From contig NZ_FYDJ01000009.1 in NCBI RefSeq assembly GCF_900187425.1, positions 124,001 to 188,000 on the forward strand: 64,000 bases of DNA. Direction: 5' to 3'. Position 1 is the first letter of the stretch, and every line of letters starts with the position of its first letter. Both the position numbers and the translations under genes were made by a program. Shown here piece after piece: positions 8,850 through 18,046 of this stretch. Source of the stretch: Pseudomonas sp. Irchel s3h14. GTDB lineage: Bacteria; Pseudomonadota; Gammaproteobacteria; Pseudomonadales; Pseudomonadaceae. Under the pieces are notes generated by a model. That model saw only the letters and a list, made by a program, of their open reading frames with translations, was not told where the DNA came from and did no database searches.

Positions 8850-9043
8850 TGTGCATTCCTATTGAAAAACGGTTTATCCCGGCACGGCAATAGCCAGCCA
8901 CTGCGGGTTGCAGCGGCGAAAAAGCGAGAGGGAATCAAATCGACAATCGACGTGCGGGACGTCGGCGGCCGGCATTATGCCAAAGTGCCACTATCGAAGA
9001 CAGTATTAAATTATTCGGGCATCAACGCATTGGCTGGTGCTTT

Positions 9044-9147
9044 GATCGTTCCCACGCTCTGCGTGGGAATGCAGCCACGGACGCTCCGCGTCCGCTGTGA
9101 CGCAGAGCGTCACGGGAGGCGTTACCACGCAGAGCGTGGGAACGATC
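9044..9147. repeat. GATCGTTCCCACGC-type inverted repeat
   Basis: Second copy of the large inverted repeat, about 104 nt, with outer arms GATCGTTCCCACGCTCTGC and its complement and inner arms around GACGCTCCGCGTC. It occupies much of the 307-nt gap 8850-9156 between the CsgG promoter side and the end of dnaE2. The rest of that gap (8850-9043) should hold the csgG-side promoter; I see no convincing -35/-10 pair. Confidence 0.85.
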
Positions 9148-9156
9148 AGGTCGGGT

Positions 9157-12100
9157 TCAGCGGAAATCCCGGCTGCGTACGCTGATGCCGTCGAGCAATG
9201 GGCTCAGGTCGCTCAACCGTCCGGCAATCAAATGCCTCACCTCACCTTCCTTCTCCCAGCGCCCATCGACCTTGAGCAATTGCGAGCCGACCAACACCTG
9301 GCGCTGCCGATCGGCCAGGTCGCGCCAGACAATGACGTTGACGTTGCCGAACTCATCTTCAAGGGTGACAAAGGTCACGCCACTGGCGGTGCCTGGGCGT
9401 TGTCGACCGGTCACCAGCCCGGCGACGCTGACCGGTCGCCCATGCTCGACCTCCAGCAGTTCCTTCGAACTGCGGCAGCGCCGGGCTTTCAATTCACCCC
9501 GCAACAACGCCAGCGGATGCGGACCGAGCGTGGTACCGACACTGTTGTAATCGGCTAGCAGGTCCTCGCCCACGGTAGGTTTGGGCAACGACACCGCGCC
9601 CTCTTCCTGACTCGGCAGACCGGCAAACAAGCCGAGCTGTTTCTGCACACCCGCCACTTCCCAGCGCGCCCGATGACGGTCACCCGCCAGGCCACACAGC
9701 GCACCGGCATCGGCCAGTTGCTCCTGGGCACGGGCATCGAGTCGCGCCCGTTCGCCGAGGTCGGCAATGTCGATAAACGCCCTCTTCGACCTCGCCGTTT
9801 CGATGCGCCGGGCATCGTCCTCGCGAAAGCCCTTGATCATCCGCAACCCCATGCGAATCGCCGGCTGGGCTCCGGTGATCGGCTCGAGGCTGCAATCCCA
9901 GTCACTGGCGCGCACGTCCACCGGGCGAATCTGCAAATGATGTCGGCGCGCGTCCTGCAGAATCTGGTCCGGGCTGTAGAAACCCATGGGCCAGCTGTTG
10001 ATCAGCGCACAGGCGAAGGCCGCCGGCTCGTGGCATTTCAACCAGCAACTGGCGTAGGTCAGCAAGGCGAAACTGGCGGCGTGGGACTCGGGGAAACCGT
10101 AGCTGCCGAAGCCTTTGATCTGCTCGAAGATCTGCGCGGCAAACTCCGCCGTGTAGCCGTTTTTCTTCATCCCGGCGGCCAGGCGATCCTTGTGCGGTTC
10201 CAGCCCGCCGTGACGTTTCCAGGCGGCCATGGAGCGGCGCAACTGATCGGCCTCACCGGGGCTGTAGTCGGCGGCGACAATCGCAATCTGCATCACTTGT
10301 TCCTGGAACAGCGGCACGCCCAACGTGCGCTTGAGCACGGTTTCCAGTGCCGGGGACGGATAGATCTCCGGTTCTTCCTTGTTTCGGCGTCGCAGGTACG
10401 GATGCACCATCCCGCCCTGAATCGGCCCCGGACGGACGATCGCCACTTCAATCACCAGATCGTAGAAATTCACCGGTTTGAGCCGGGGCAGCATCGACAT
10501 TTGCGCCCGGGACTCGATCTGGAACACACCGATGGTGTCGGCACGGCCAATCATTTCGTAGGTGGGCGCGTCTTCGGACGGGATCGTCGCCAGGCTCAGG
10601 TCCCGATCGCGATGACGGCGCAACAGATCGAAACAGCGGCGGATCGCACTGAGCATGCCCAACGCCAGGATATCCACCTTGAGCAGCCCGACCGCGTCGA
10701 GGTCGTCCTTGTCCCACTGGATGATGGTGCGCTCGGCCATAGCGGCGTTTTCCACCGGGACCAGGCTGTCCAGAGGCTGCTCGGAAATCACGAAACCACC
10801 GGGGTGCTGGGACAGGTGTCGGGGGAAACCGATCAGCTGCCCCGCCAGGCTGAGCACCCGGCGCAGCACCGGGCTCTCGGGATCGAACCCGCCTTCAAGC
10901 AGGCGTTCCACGGGCGGTGCTTCATCACTCCAGTGACCACAGCAATCGGCCAGGGCGTTGATCTGGTCCGGCGGCAAACCCAAGGCCTTGGCCACATCAC
11001 GCACCGCGCCGGCCGCGTGATACGTGCTGACCACCGCCGTCAACGCCGCGCGGGTCCGGCCATAACGCTGGAACACGTACTGCAGGACTTCTTCGCGGCG
11101 TTCGTGTTCGAAATCGACGTCGATGTCCGGCGGTTCGTTGCGTTCCTTGGAGAGAAAGCGCTCGAACAATAGCGTGGTGCGATCCGGATCGATTTCCGTG
11201 ATGCCCAAGGCAAAGCACACCGCTGAGTTGGCCGCCGAACCACGGCCCTGACACAGGATTTTTTGCTCACGGGCGAATCGCACAATGTCGTGAACCGTCA
11301 GGAAATAGCTTTCGTAGCCCAGCTCGGCGATCAGCTCCAGTTCCTTGTCGATCTGCATCAGCACCTGGGCCTGCGGGCCTTTTGGCCAGCGCCACGCGAT
11401 GCCCTCCTCGGTCAAATGCCGCAGCCAGGACGTGGCTGTCTGGCCTTCCGGCACCAACTCCCGGGGATATTGATAACGCAACTGACCGAGGTCGAAGGTG
11501 CAGCGCCGGGCGATGTTCAGCGTTTCGTCGAGCAGTGTTTGCGGGTAGATCGATTGCAGAGCCTCGATACTGCGCACATGCCGCTCGCCATTGGGATGAA
11601 GACGCAGCCCGGCCTCCGCCACCGGCAGGTGATGGCGGATCGCGGTCATGGTGTCCTGCAAGGCGCGCCGCCCACGGGCGTGCATGTGCACATCGCCGCT
11701 GGCCACTGCCGGGATTCGCAGTTCGCCCGCCAGGGTCAGCAGCGCAGCCAGTCGTCGGGTATCGTCCTGGCCGCGATGCAGCTGGACGGCCAGCCACAGG
11801 CAATCGACGAAAGTCTGTTTCAGCCAGTGGCCCTGTTCGAAGTCATCGACCGCATCCGGCACCCACAACGCCAACAGCCCCGGCAAGGGTTCACTGAAGT
11901 CTTCCCGCAGCACTTGATACTGGCCTTTCTGTGTGCGGCGCCGTGCTCGGGTAATCAGTCGGCACAGGGTCTGGTAACCCTCGAGGTTTTCCACCAGCAA
12001 CACCAGTTTCGGACCGTTCTCGATGCGCACTTCGCTGCCGATAATCAGCGGCAGCTCCACGGATTTGGCCGCTTGCCAGGCGCGGACGATACCGGCCAGG

Positions 12101-12234
12101 GTGCATTCATCGGTGATCGCCAAGGCCTGATAGCCCTGCTTTTTCGCCCGCTGAAAGAGCTCGAGGGCACTGGAAGCACCGCGCTGGAAACTGAAGTTCG
12201 ACAGGCAGTGCAGCTCGGCATAGTCGATGCTCAT
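9157..12234 (-). CDS. dnaE2: Error-prone DNA polymerase DnaE2 (ImuC)
   Basis: A 1025-residue C-family polymerase of the DnaE2/ImuC branch that performs translesion synthesis after DNA damage. Order: N-terminal PHP domain (about 1-230, YAELHCLSNFSFQRG), polymerase core with the catalytic PDIDVDFEHERRE (about 365) and GVFQIESRAQMSMLPRLKP (about 560), helix-hairpin-helix and a C-terminal OB domain (VAGLVTGRQRPGTASGVTFVTLEDE). The ATG at 12234 overlaps the imuB stop by 4 nt and precedes MSIDYAELH. It is the final gene of lexA2-imuA-imuB-dnaE2 and would be SOS-induced through the operator at 14883. Confidence 0.96.
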   Translation of the reverse strand: MSIDYAELHCLSNFSFQRGASSALELFQRAKKQGYQALAITDECTLAGIVRAWQAAKSVELPLIIGSEVRIENGPKLVLLVENLEGYQTLCRLITRARRRTQKGQYQVLREDFSEPLPGLLALWVPDAVDDFEQGHWLKQTFVDCLWLAVQLHRGQDDTRRLAALLTLAGELRIPAVASGDVHMHARGRRALQDTMTAIRHHLPVAEAGLRLHPNGERHVRSIEALQSIYPQTLLDETLNIARRCTFDLGQLRYQYPRELVPEGQTATSWLRHLTEEGIAWRWPKGPQAQVLMQIDKELELIAELGYESYFLTVHDIVRFAREQKILCQGRGSAANSAVCFALGITEIDPDRTTLLFERFLSKERNEPPDIDVDFEHERREEVLQYVFQRYGRTRAALTAVVSTYHAAGAVRDVAKALGLPPDQINALADCCGHWSDEAPPVERLLEGGFDPESPVLRRVLSLAGQLIGFPRHLSQHPGGFVISEQPLDSLVPVENAAMAERTIIQWDKDDLDAVGLLKVDILALGMLSAIRRCFDLLRRHRDRDLSLATIPSEDAPTYEMIGRADTIGVFQIESRAQMSMLPRLKPVNFYDLVIEVAIVRPGPIQGGMVHPYLRRRNKEEPEIYPSPALETVLKRTLGVPLFQEQVMQIAIVAADYSPGEADQLRRSMAAWKRHGGLEPHKDRLAAGMKKNGYTAEFAAQIFEQIKGFGSYGFPESHAASFALLTYASCWLKCHEPAAFACALINSWPMGFYSPDQILQDARRHHLQIRPVDVRASDWDCSLEPITGAQPAIRMGLRMIKGFREDDARRIETARSKRAFIDIADLGERARLDARAQEQLADAGALCGLAGDRHRARWEVAGVQKQLGLFAGLPSQEEGAVSLPKPTVGEDLLADYNSVGTTLGPHPLALLRGELKARRCRSSKELLEVEHGRPVSVAGLVTGRQRPGTASGVTFVTLEDEFGNVNVIVWRDLADRQRQVLVGSQLLKVDGRWEKEGEVRHLIAGRLSDLSPLLDGISVRSRDFR

Positions 12235-13646
12235 GCGAACCAGCCTTGCAGCCACAACGGGCCGTCCTCACCAACCGCGCGATAGGCCCAACCCTGCTGG
12301 CCGGAACGGGTTTCGATCAGGAAGTAATCGCGGCGCACATCGTCGCCGTCCCACCAACCGGACTCGATGCGTTCCGGTCCCATGAGGATGCGCGCCGAAC
12401 CTTCGTGTACCGCCAACGGTTCAGTCAGCAACCAGCCCGGACGTTGCACCGCAGGCAGCCCTGCACAGCGCTGACTGTCGACACTGGCCTGCCACGCGCA
12501 TTCCGGCCGATGATCGGCCTGGAACCGCAAGCCCTGCACCGCGTCATCCCCCAACCGCGCGCGCAAGCGTTCGCGCAGTTGCTCCCAGGGCAAGGACTGC
12601 TGCGGGCGGTCGTCGAACAGCTCCTGGCGCTGGGGAACGAAGGCCGGCAAGTCTTCGGCGCGCAGGCGAAAACCGCGCACCGGGGCCTCGACCTGGACGT
12701 GCTCCAACCGGCCCCGGGCCAGTTCAAAGAGCATAGCCGGATCACGTTCGGCGCTGAGCAGGCCGACCTTGATGACGGTGTCCGGCAACCCGGCGTGTTC
12801 CAGGTGCAGGTCGAAACGCTGCACGCCGCTGTCCCGACCGCACAGAAACGCCGACAGGTCGCCGGTCAGCCGGCGTAACGGAAACAGCAGCGCCTGATGG
12901 GACTGCACGTCGAAGTTGAGCTCAATGCGCACATCGAAGCGGTCCGGCGGCAAGTAGAACGCCAGCGCCAGCCGCCGTAACCCGAGCAAGGCGTCCAGAT
13001 GCTTGAGCACCTGGGCCTCGAAACGCCGGGCCAGACTATGGCGAGGCAACGCCTGAACCTGGCTCAAGGTGCGCAACCCCATGCGCGACAGCGCGGTGGC
13101 AACGCTGGTTTCCAGCCCGATACGGTCGATGGGCAACTGCCCAAGATGATGTTGCAAGGCTTGGTCGTCGGGCACCACCAGGCCGTCATAAGCGTTGGCC
13201 AGCACCCGTGCGGCCACCGGGTTGGGCGCGGCAACAATCCGATGACGAAACCCCAGCTCGCCGAGCTCGGCCCGCAACCGCGCCTCGAATTGCGGCCAGG
13301 CGCCGAACAACCCCAGGCTGGATTCGATTTCAAACACCACCGCACGCGGGTAATGCACGCTGACTTGTGAACTGAATCGATAAGCCCAGGCGGCCAGAAA
13401 CTGCTGCCAGTGCTCGATCTCGGCAGCGTCGTACTCAGCCGTGACAAACCCTTTGCTCAAGGCCTGGGCAGCGGTCATCGACTGGCCCGGACGCAATCCC
13501 TGCGCCCGGGCCGAAGCGTTGACCGCTTGCAACACCCGACGCTGGGCCGGGCCGGTCAGCAGCGCCAGCGGCTCATCGGGATCGGCGCGTTGACGCAGTA
13601 CCGCGTCCAGCGCCAATTGCGGGAAAAGAATACAGACCCAGCGCAT
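12231..13646 (-). CDS. imuB: Y-family polymerase-like protein ImuB
   Basis: A 471-residue member of the ImuB/DinB-like group. The N-terminus MRWVCILFPQLALDAVLRQ lacks the acidic catalytic residues of active Y-family polymerases, as is usual for ImuB. The little-finger-like C-terminal half contains QQSLPW (residues 349-354), which resembles a beta-clamp-binding motif. The ATG at 13646 lies 7 nt after the imuA stop; an open extension upstream is only the antisense reading of imuA. ImuB is known as the adaptor linking ImuA, DnaE2 and the clamp. Its stop overlaps the dnaE2 start. Confidence 0.95.
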   Translation of the reverse strand: MRWVCILFPQLALDAVLRQRADPDEPLALLTGPAQRRVLQAVNASARAQGLRPGQSMTAAQALSKGFVTAEYDAAEIEHWQQFLAAWAYRFSSQVSVHYPRAVVFEIESSLGLFGAWPQFEARLRAELGELGFRHRIVAAPNPVAARVLANAYDGLVVPDDQALQHHLGQLPIDRIGLETSVATALSRMGLRTLSQVQALPRHSLARRFEAQVLKHLDALLGLRRLALAFYLPPDRFDVRIELNFDVQSHQALLFPLRRLTGDLSAFLCGRDSGVQRFDLHLEHAGLPDTVIKVGLLSAERDPAMLFELARGRLEHVQVEAPVRGFRLRAEDLPAFVPQRQELFDDRPQQSLPWEQLRERLRARLGDDAVQGLRFQADHRPECAWQASVDSQRCAGLPAVQRPGWLLTEPLAVHEGSARILMGPERIESGWWDGDDVRRDYFLIETRSGQQGWAYRAVGEDGPLWLQGWFA

Positions 13647-13653
13647 GGCAACC

Positions 13654-14271
13654 TCAATGTCCCACAGGGAAGGCAATCGGCGCCGAACGCGCCAACCCAC
13701 CCCGGCACTTGAGCACGCGCAATTGCGCAGGCCTGGCATCGATGGCGATGCGCAGCGCTGCGGGCGAAGGGTTAATCGCTTCATTGATCGAGCGGTAGGC
13801 AAACGCCAGGGTCGAGCCGGTTTCCGCCGCCACCTGCAAGCGCCGCAACGCTCGGTCATCGGCCTTGTGCGGCCAGCACAGCACTGCGCCGCAACTGCCC
13901 GAACGCAGGCATTGTTCCGCCGCCCACAAGGCATCGCGCTCGCTGGCCTGGATGATCGACAACTGACGCAGATCGACCCCGGCGTTCTGCCAGGCCTGGG
14001 GGTATGGCACGTAAGGCGGCGCCACCAGCACGATGCGCTCGCCCGCAGCCGACAACCGCGCCAGCGCCGGCCACACCAGTTGTAACTCGCCAATACCCTG
14101 CCCGGCCAAAAGGATTTCGCTCAGCGCCGCTTCCGGCCAGCCACCGGTGGGCAACGCCGCATCCAGCGCGGCATGCCCGGTGGGTTGCGGGCTGACGGAC
14201 GGTGGCGCAGGCCGACCCTTCCAGACCTGGCCGCCATTGAACAGCGTATCCAGCGCAACGACGGCGCCCAT
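13654..14271 (-). CDS. imuA: Translesion synthesis-associated protein ImuA
   Basis: A 205-residue RecA/SulA-like protein. It has the conserved opening LFNGGQVWKGR, a degenerate P-loop region (ALPTGGWPEAALSEILLAGQGIGELQL) and RALRRLQVAAETGSTLAFAYR later on. The ATG at 14271 shares one base with the lexA2 stop (TGATG); a GTG one codon upstream is possible. ImuA acts with ImuB and DnaE2 in damage-induced mutagenesis. The position directly after lexA2 is the standard Pseudomonas arrangement. Confidence 0.95.
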   Translation of the reverse strand: MGAVVALDTLFNGGQVWKGRPAPPSVSPQPTGHAALDAALPTGGWPEAALSEILLAGQGIGELQLVWPALARLSAAGERIVLVAPPYVPYPQAWQNAGVDLRQLSIIQASERDALWAAEQCLRSGSCGAVLCWPHKADDRALRRLQVAAETGSTLAFAYRSINEAINPSPAALRIAIDARPAQLRVLKCRGGLARSAPIAFPVGH

Positions 14272-14879
14272 CACCCTTGCCTCACCAGACCGCAGAACAC
14301 CCCTTCGATGGCCAGGTCCTGATTGGCTTCGACGATGATCGGCTTATAGGCCGGATTGCGTGGCAGCAATCGGACAACCTCGCCGACCCGTTCGAAACGT
14401 TTGATGGTGACTTCCCCGTCGAGTCGCGCGACGACGATCTGGCCGTTGAACGCCTCGGGATTGCGGTGCACGCCCACCAGATCGCCGTCGAGAATGCCGT
14501 CCTCGATCATCGAGTCGCCCTGGACCCGCAGCATGTAATCCGGCACCCGCGAGAAGATCGACGGGTCAAGCAGCAAGCGGCTGTGAACCTCGGCATCGGC
14601 ACCGATCGGCGCACCCGCCGCCACCCGGCCGAGTACCGGAATGTCCAGCAATTCGGGCCGCGTCGGCTGCCCGAGCAAACGAATGCCCCGGGCCTGATGC
14701 GCATTGACCTCGATGAAACCGGCCTCGGTCAGCGCCAGCACATGCTTGCGCGCCACGCTACGTGAGGCGAAACCGAACGCCTCGCTGATTTCAGCGAGGC
14801 TCGGGGACTGACCGTGCTCGGCGATTCGATCGCGGATAAAGGTCAGGATGGCGGTACGGCGGGGAGTTAAAGTCGTCAT
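14271..14879 (-). CDS. lexA2: SOS repressor LexA2
   Basis: A 202-residue LexA. The N-terminal winged helix (about 1-65) carries SLAEISEAFGFASRSVARKHVLAL. Autocleavage residues are visible: the scissile Ala88-Gly89 in GRVAAGAPIG, Ser123 in GDSMIEDG and Lys160 in VTIKRF. The ATG at 14879 gives exactly the canonical LexA length; an ATG 9 nt upstream lies inside the operator, making it unlikely. The divergent recognition helix and the GTAC-N4-GTAC operator in front identify it as the second, cassette-specific LexA of pseudomonads rather than the general LexA1. It represses the whole mutasome operon until RecA triggers cleavage. Confidence 0.95.
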   Translation of the reverse strand: MTTLTPRRTAILTFIRDRIAEHGQSPSLAEISEAFGFASRSVARKHVLALTEAGFIEVNAHQARGIRLLGQPTRPELLDIPVLGRVAAGAPIGADAEVHSRLLLDPSIFSRVPDYMLRVQGDSMIEDGILDGDLVGVHRNPEAFNGQIVVARLDGEVTIKRFERVGEVVRLLPRNPAYKPIIVEANQDLAIEGVFCGLVRQG

Positions 14880-14882
14880 GGA

Positions 14883-14894
14883 GTACATTTGTAC
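14883..14894. promoter_or_regulatory. LexA2 operator
   Basis: GTACATTTGTAC, a perfect GTAC-N4-GTAC palindrome 4 nt before the lexA2 start. This matches the published LexA2-type recognition pattern (GTAC-N4-GTRC) of P. putida and differs from the E. coli-type CTG-N10-CAG box. The position implies autorepression of the four-gene cassette. Confidence 0.85.
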
Positions 14895-14970
14895 TCTTTT
14901 GGCTTTTTTCTGGCAAGGACCGCCAGTCAGCCGGCGGTCGACCACACAACCTGAGGTAAACACCGATTAA

Positions 14971-15078
14971 ATGTGGGAGCGGGCTTGCTCGCGAATGCGG
15001 TTCAACATTCAACATTGATGTCGACTGACCCACCGCCTTCGCGAGCAAGTCGAATCGTCGCACCGCCGCTCCCACATT
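14971..15078. repeat. REP-type inverted pair
   Basis: Two facing REP cores (TGTGGGAGCGGGCTTGCTCG on the left, a diverged complement ending CGCTCCCACATT on the right) separated by about 60 nt. It fills most of the gap between the lexA2 promoter and the DUF971 gene, and its right end overlaps the DUF971 stop codon. Confidence 0.8.
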
Positions 15079-15370
15079 AGATTTCAGTAGGTTCGGGGGT
15101 GAGTTGTGCCAGGTAGGGCCAGGGGTAAATACCGCGTTCGTGGCCGTCGCTGAAGATCAGTTGCAGGCCGTAACCCTGGGAATTGAGTTCGACCACACGG
15201 ATGCGCTCATCGACTTTCACCGTCAGCCCTTGCAACCGAAACGCCCGGCATTGCGAGCACGGGCATTGGCGGCGCAACTCAGCGTGGTCCAGCAACTGCT
15301 CGCGACCATCCGGCCAGTTCAACCGCAGCTGCTGTTTACCCTGGGAATTGCCAATCGCCACCGGGTTCAT
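15077..15370 (-). CDS. DUF971 domain protein
   Basis: A 97-residue single-domain protein of the DUF971 (gamma-butyrobetaine hydroxylase-like N-terminal) family. The motif CPCSQCRAFRLQG (about residues 36-48) gives three cysteines that could bind zinc or a cluster, and SDGHERGIYPWPYL is the conserved end of the domain. It overlaps the HEAT-repeat gene by 4 nt and is the last gene of the ABC/AprBA-like run. DUF971 proteins occur near Fe-S or molybdenum enzyme genes, so a maturation role for the neighbouring flavoprotein/ferredoxin pair is conceivable but unproven. Confidence 0.85.
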   Translation of the reverse strand: MNPVAIGNSQGKQQLRLNWPDGREQLLDHAELRRQCPCSQCRAFRLQGLTVKVDERIRVVELNSQGYGLQLIFSDGHERGIYPWPYLAQLTPEPTEI

Positions 15371-16329
15371 TGCAGCTGACTCAAGGCGATGCGCACGGCT
15401 TTGCGCACTTCCGGGTCGCCGTCGTTTTGCGCGGCCTGCAAGGGTGCGATGGCGCCCCGATCGCTCAACTCTCCGAGCGCCAGCGCAGCTTCCTTACGCA
15501 AGTTGCTGATGCGGTGGCCGAGGGTTTCGATCAACGCTTCAAGGGCCGGGACGTAACGCAAACGACCGAGGCTACGAGTGGCGCGCAGGCGCACTTGCCA
15601 GTACGCATCGCTCAAGGCTTCAATCAAGGCCGGGCCGGCGTCGACGTGGCCGACTTTACCCAGCGTGGTGGCAGCTTCTTCGCGCACTTGCCAGGCCTCG
15701 TCCTGCAAGGCGTGGCGCAGCGCCGGCAGCACGTGGGCGTCGGAGGCCAGGCCCAGGGCACCGGTGGCGGCGCGGCGGACTTCAGTGTCCGGGTCGTCAC
15801 TGGCCAATCGAGCAAGCGCCGGCAAGGCATCGAGCTGTTTGAGCCAGCCGAGTACGCCGACGGCTTCGCGGCGGACACTGGCGTCTTCATCGCTCAATGC
15901 CTCTAAGGCGGCAGCGGCGGCATCGGGAAAGCGCAACTCACGCAAGGCTCTGAAAGCAGCGATGCGCACGTTGATGTCAGCATGTCCGGTCCACGGCAGA
16001 ATCACCCTGCCCGCCGCCTCGGTCTTGAGCAGGCTAAGGCTTTGCGCGGCGGCAGCTTGCACGGCGTGGGAAGGATCGGTCAGCGCCTGGCACAGCGCTT
16101 CCACCACCGGTTCATCCTCCCAGGCTTCGAGCAAGCGTGCGGCCTCGGCGCGGACTTCTTCGGCCGGGTCTTGCGCAAGGCGATTGACCAGCCACAGCAA
16201 ACCGTCCGGTTCTTCAAGGTCGGCCAATTCGATCAGGGCAATTCTGCGCACGCCGGGATCTTCATCCGTCAGGCGCGGTTGCAGGGCGAGAATGTCGTCG
16301 TTATCGGTTACATCGAATAGAGAGGTCAT
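15367..16329 (-). CDS. HEAT-repeat protein
   Basis: A 320-residue all-helical protein made of about nine HEAT (PBS-lyase-like) repeats of roughly 31 residues, for example DASVRREAVGVLGWLKQLDALPALARLASDDPD, with recurring VR-AA-ALG and ALIEAL motifs. No signal peptide or membrane segment is seen, so it should be cytoplasmic. Its start overlaps the ABC ATPase stop by 4 nt and its end overlaps the DUF971 gene, so it is translated with them. Such proteins act as scaffolds or as lyase/maturation factors; a partner in this operon is the simplest guess. Confidence 0.9.
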   Translation of the reverse strand: MTSLFDVTDNDDILALQPRLTDEDPGVRRIALIELADLEEPDGLLWLVNRLAQDPAEEVRAEAARLLEAWEDEPVVEALCQALTDPSHAVQAAAAQSLSLLKTEAAGRVILPWTGHADINVRIAAFRALRELRFPDAAAAALEALSDEDASVRREAVGVLGWLKQLDALPALARLASDDPDTEVRRAATGALGLASDAHVLPALRHALQDEAWQVREEAATTLGKVGHVDAGPALIEALSDAYWQVRLRATRSLGRLRYVPALEALIETLGHRISNLRKEAALALGELSDRGAIAPLQAAQNDGDPEVRKAVRIALSQLQ

Positions 16330-17174
16330 AGGGCAAATCGCGGCAGTTTGTTTTCAAGGGGAAGTCCGAGAGGGTTCAGGCGCGGTAACTGCCGACCGTC
16401 TTCGTGACGCAGCAACTCGAGGCAATGACGCTTCAAGCGGGAAAACTCGTGGCTGGTGACCCGTTCGGTGGTGCGTGGCCGTGGGAAATCGAGGCGCAGG
16501 TCTTCGATGATCCGCCCCGGGCGCGAACTCATGACCAGCAGCCGATCGGCGAGGAACAGCGCTTCATCGATGTCATGGGTGACGAACACCACGGTGGTGC
16601 GAATTCGCGTCCAGATGTCCAGCAGCAGCTCCTGCATGTTCAACCGGGTCAGCGCGTCGAGGGCGCCGAAGGGTTCGTCCATCAGCAACAGGCGCGGGCG
16701 GTTGATCAGCACCCGGGCGATTTCTACCCGTTGCTGCATGCCTCCGGAGAGTTGATCAGGCCAGCGCTCAGCAAACCCTTCGAGGCCCACCAGAGCAAGG
16801 ATTTCATCGGCGGCTTTATGGCGTTCGGCTTTGCCGATGCCACGCATTTTCAGGCCGAAAGCCACGTTGTCGCGCACGGTGCGCCAAGGGAACAGCGTGT
16901 GGTGCTGGAACACCATGCCCCGCTGCGGGGACGGGCCCGAGACCGGCACACCGTCGACTGTCAGGGTGCCGGTTCGCGGTTGCAGGTGACCGGCCAGCGC
17001 ACCGAGCAGGGTCGATTTGCCGCAACCGGACGGCCCAAGAATGCACACGAATTGCCCCGGTTCGATCTGGCAATCCAGACCTTGCACGGCTTCGAAGGCT
17101 TGCTTGTGTTCGCCGAGGACAATGGACAGTTGGCGGATGTCGATCCGTCCTTCAGGGGTTTGCATCACGCTCAT
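16326..17174 (-). CDS. ABC transporter ATP-binding protein, NitT/TauT type
   Basis: A 282-residue ATPase. It shows Walker A GPSGCGKST (about residue 48), the Q-loop MVFQHHTLFPWRTVRDNVAFG, signature LSGGMQQRVEIARVL (about 145), Walker B LLLMDEPFGALD and the His switch FVTHDIDEALFLADR. PWRTV after the Q-loop is typical of nitrate/sulfonate/taurine importers (SsuB/TauB). The ATG at 17174 shares one base with the permease stop. The C-terminus (about 235-282) extends past the core. It works with the permease at 17174-17947 and the binding protein at 18159-19565. Confidence 0.93.
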   Translation of the reverse strand: MSVMQTPEGRIDIRQLSIVLGEHKQAFEAVQGLDCQIEPGQFVCILGPSGCGKSTLLGALAGHLQPRTGTLTVDGVPVSGPSPQRGMVFQHHTLFPWRTVRDNVAFGLKMRGIGKAERHKAADEILALVGLEGFAERWPDQLSGGMQQRVEIARVLINRPRLLLMDEPFGALDALTRLNMQELLLDIWTRIRTTVVFVTHDIDEALFLADRLLVMSSRPGRIIEDLRLDFPRPRTTERVTSHEFSRLKRHCLELLRHEDGRQLPRLNPLGLPLENKLPRFAL

Positions 17175-17947
17175 CAGGCTTTTCCTCGTGGTCGGTGCCA
17201 AGGCGTAAACAGCCCGCCCAGACGTTTGATCAGCAGACTGCTGCCCATCCCCAGTACGCCGATCAGCAACATGCCGACCACGATGTCGGCGTAGTTCTGG
17301 ATGGTGTAGGACTCCCAGGTGTAATAGCCGATGCCGTATTGGCCGGAGATCATTTCGGCGGTCACCAGGCAGAACCATGAGGTGCCCATGCCGATCGCCA
17401 GGCCGGTGATGATGCTCGGCGCGGCGCCCGGCAGGATCACCTCCAGCAGAATCGCCCGGCGCCCTGCCCCGAGGCTTTTCGCCGAGGCGATCAGCCGTGG
17501 GTCGACGCCTTCGACGCCATGCACGGTGTTGAGCAGGATCGGGAACAGCGCGCCGGTGAAGGTGATGAAGACCATCGACAGCTCAGAGGATGGGAACATC
17601 AGGATCGCCAGCGGAATCCAGGCGACGGCGGGGATCGGACGCAGGACTTCCAGCGGTGGCAGCAGCAGGTCTTCCGCCCATTTCGAGCGACCGATGGCCA
17701 GGCCCAACGCGATGCCGATGATCAGCGCCGCGAGGTAACCGGCGAAGACTCGGCTGAGGCTGCTGCCGAGGTGTTGCGCGAGTTTGCCGGAGTCGCCGAG
17801 GCCGAGGGCGGCCTCGATGACCGCCAGTGGCGTCGGGACGTTGGCGAAGGTGACCAGGCCGAGGTTCCAGTGGTGACTGGCCGCGAGTTGCCAGAATACA
17901 AGGCAGAGCAGCAATGAAGCGGCTCGGGGGATCCAGCGTGAAAACAT
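17174..17947 (-). CDS. ABC transporter permease, SsuC/TauC type
   Basis: A 257-residue inner-membrane permease with an N-terminal membrane helix (RAASLLLCLVFWQLAA) and four or five further spans. The EAA loop is IASAKSLGAGRRAILLEVILPGAAPSIITGL (about 150-180). The GGAGG ribosome site is ideally spaced before the ATG. Its stop overlaps the ATPase start. The family imports sulfonates, nitrate, taurine or related small anions; the precise substrate here is not evident. Confidence 0.92.
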   Translation of the reverse strand: MFSRWIPRAASLLLCLVFWQLAASHHWNLGLVTFANVPTPLAVIEAALGLGDSGKLAQHLGSSLSRVFAGYLAALIIGIALGLAIGRSKWAEDLLLPPLEVLRPIPAVAWIPLAILMFPSSELSMVFITFTGALFPILLNTVHGVEGVDPRLIASAKSLGAGRRAILLEVILPGAAPSIITGLAIGMGTSWFCLVTAEMISGQYGIGYYTWESYTIQNYADIVVGMLLIGVLGMGSSLLIKRLGGLFTPWHRPRGKA

Positions 17948-17960
17948 ATATCACCTCCAA

Positions 17961-18015
17961 AAGCGGAACGCGGAGCGTCCCTGGCGGCATTCCCACGCAG
18001 AGCGTGGGAACGATC
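17961..18015. repeat. Half copy of the GATCGTTCCCACGC-type repeat
   Basis: Only the right arm of the element seen at 6988 and 9044 is present, ending GCGTGGGAACGATC. It lies just upstream of the permease gene, with a REP pair next to it. Confidence 0.7.
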
Positions 18016-18046
18016 AATTGCAAAACTTGCAGACGACTCCGATCCC

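Noticed and set aside
9673..11172. A 499-codon plus-strand frame opposite dnaE2
   Set aside because: Shadow of dnaE2; composition biased, no ribosome site, no recognisable domain.
13647..14093. N-terminal extension of ImuB by about 149 residues
   Set aside because: The extension is Arg/Cys/Trp-rich reading of imuA in another frame; MRWVCILFPQ is the normal ImuB start.
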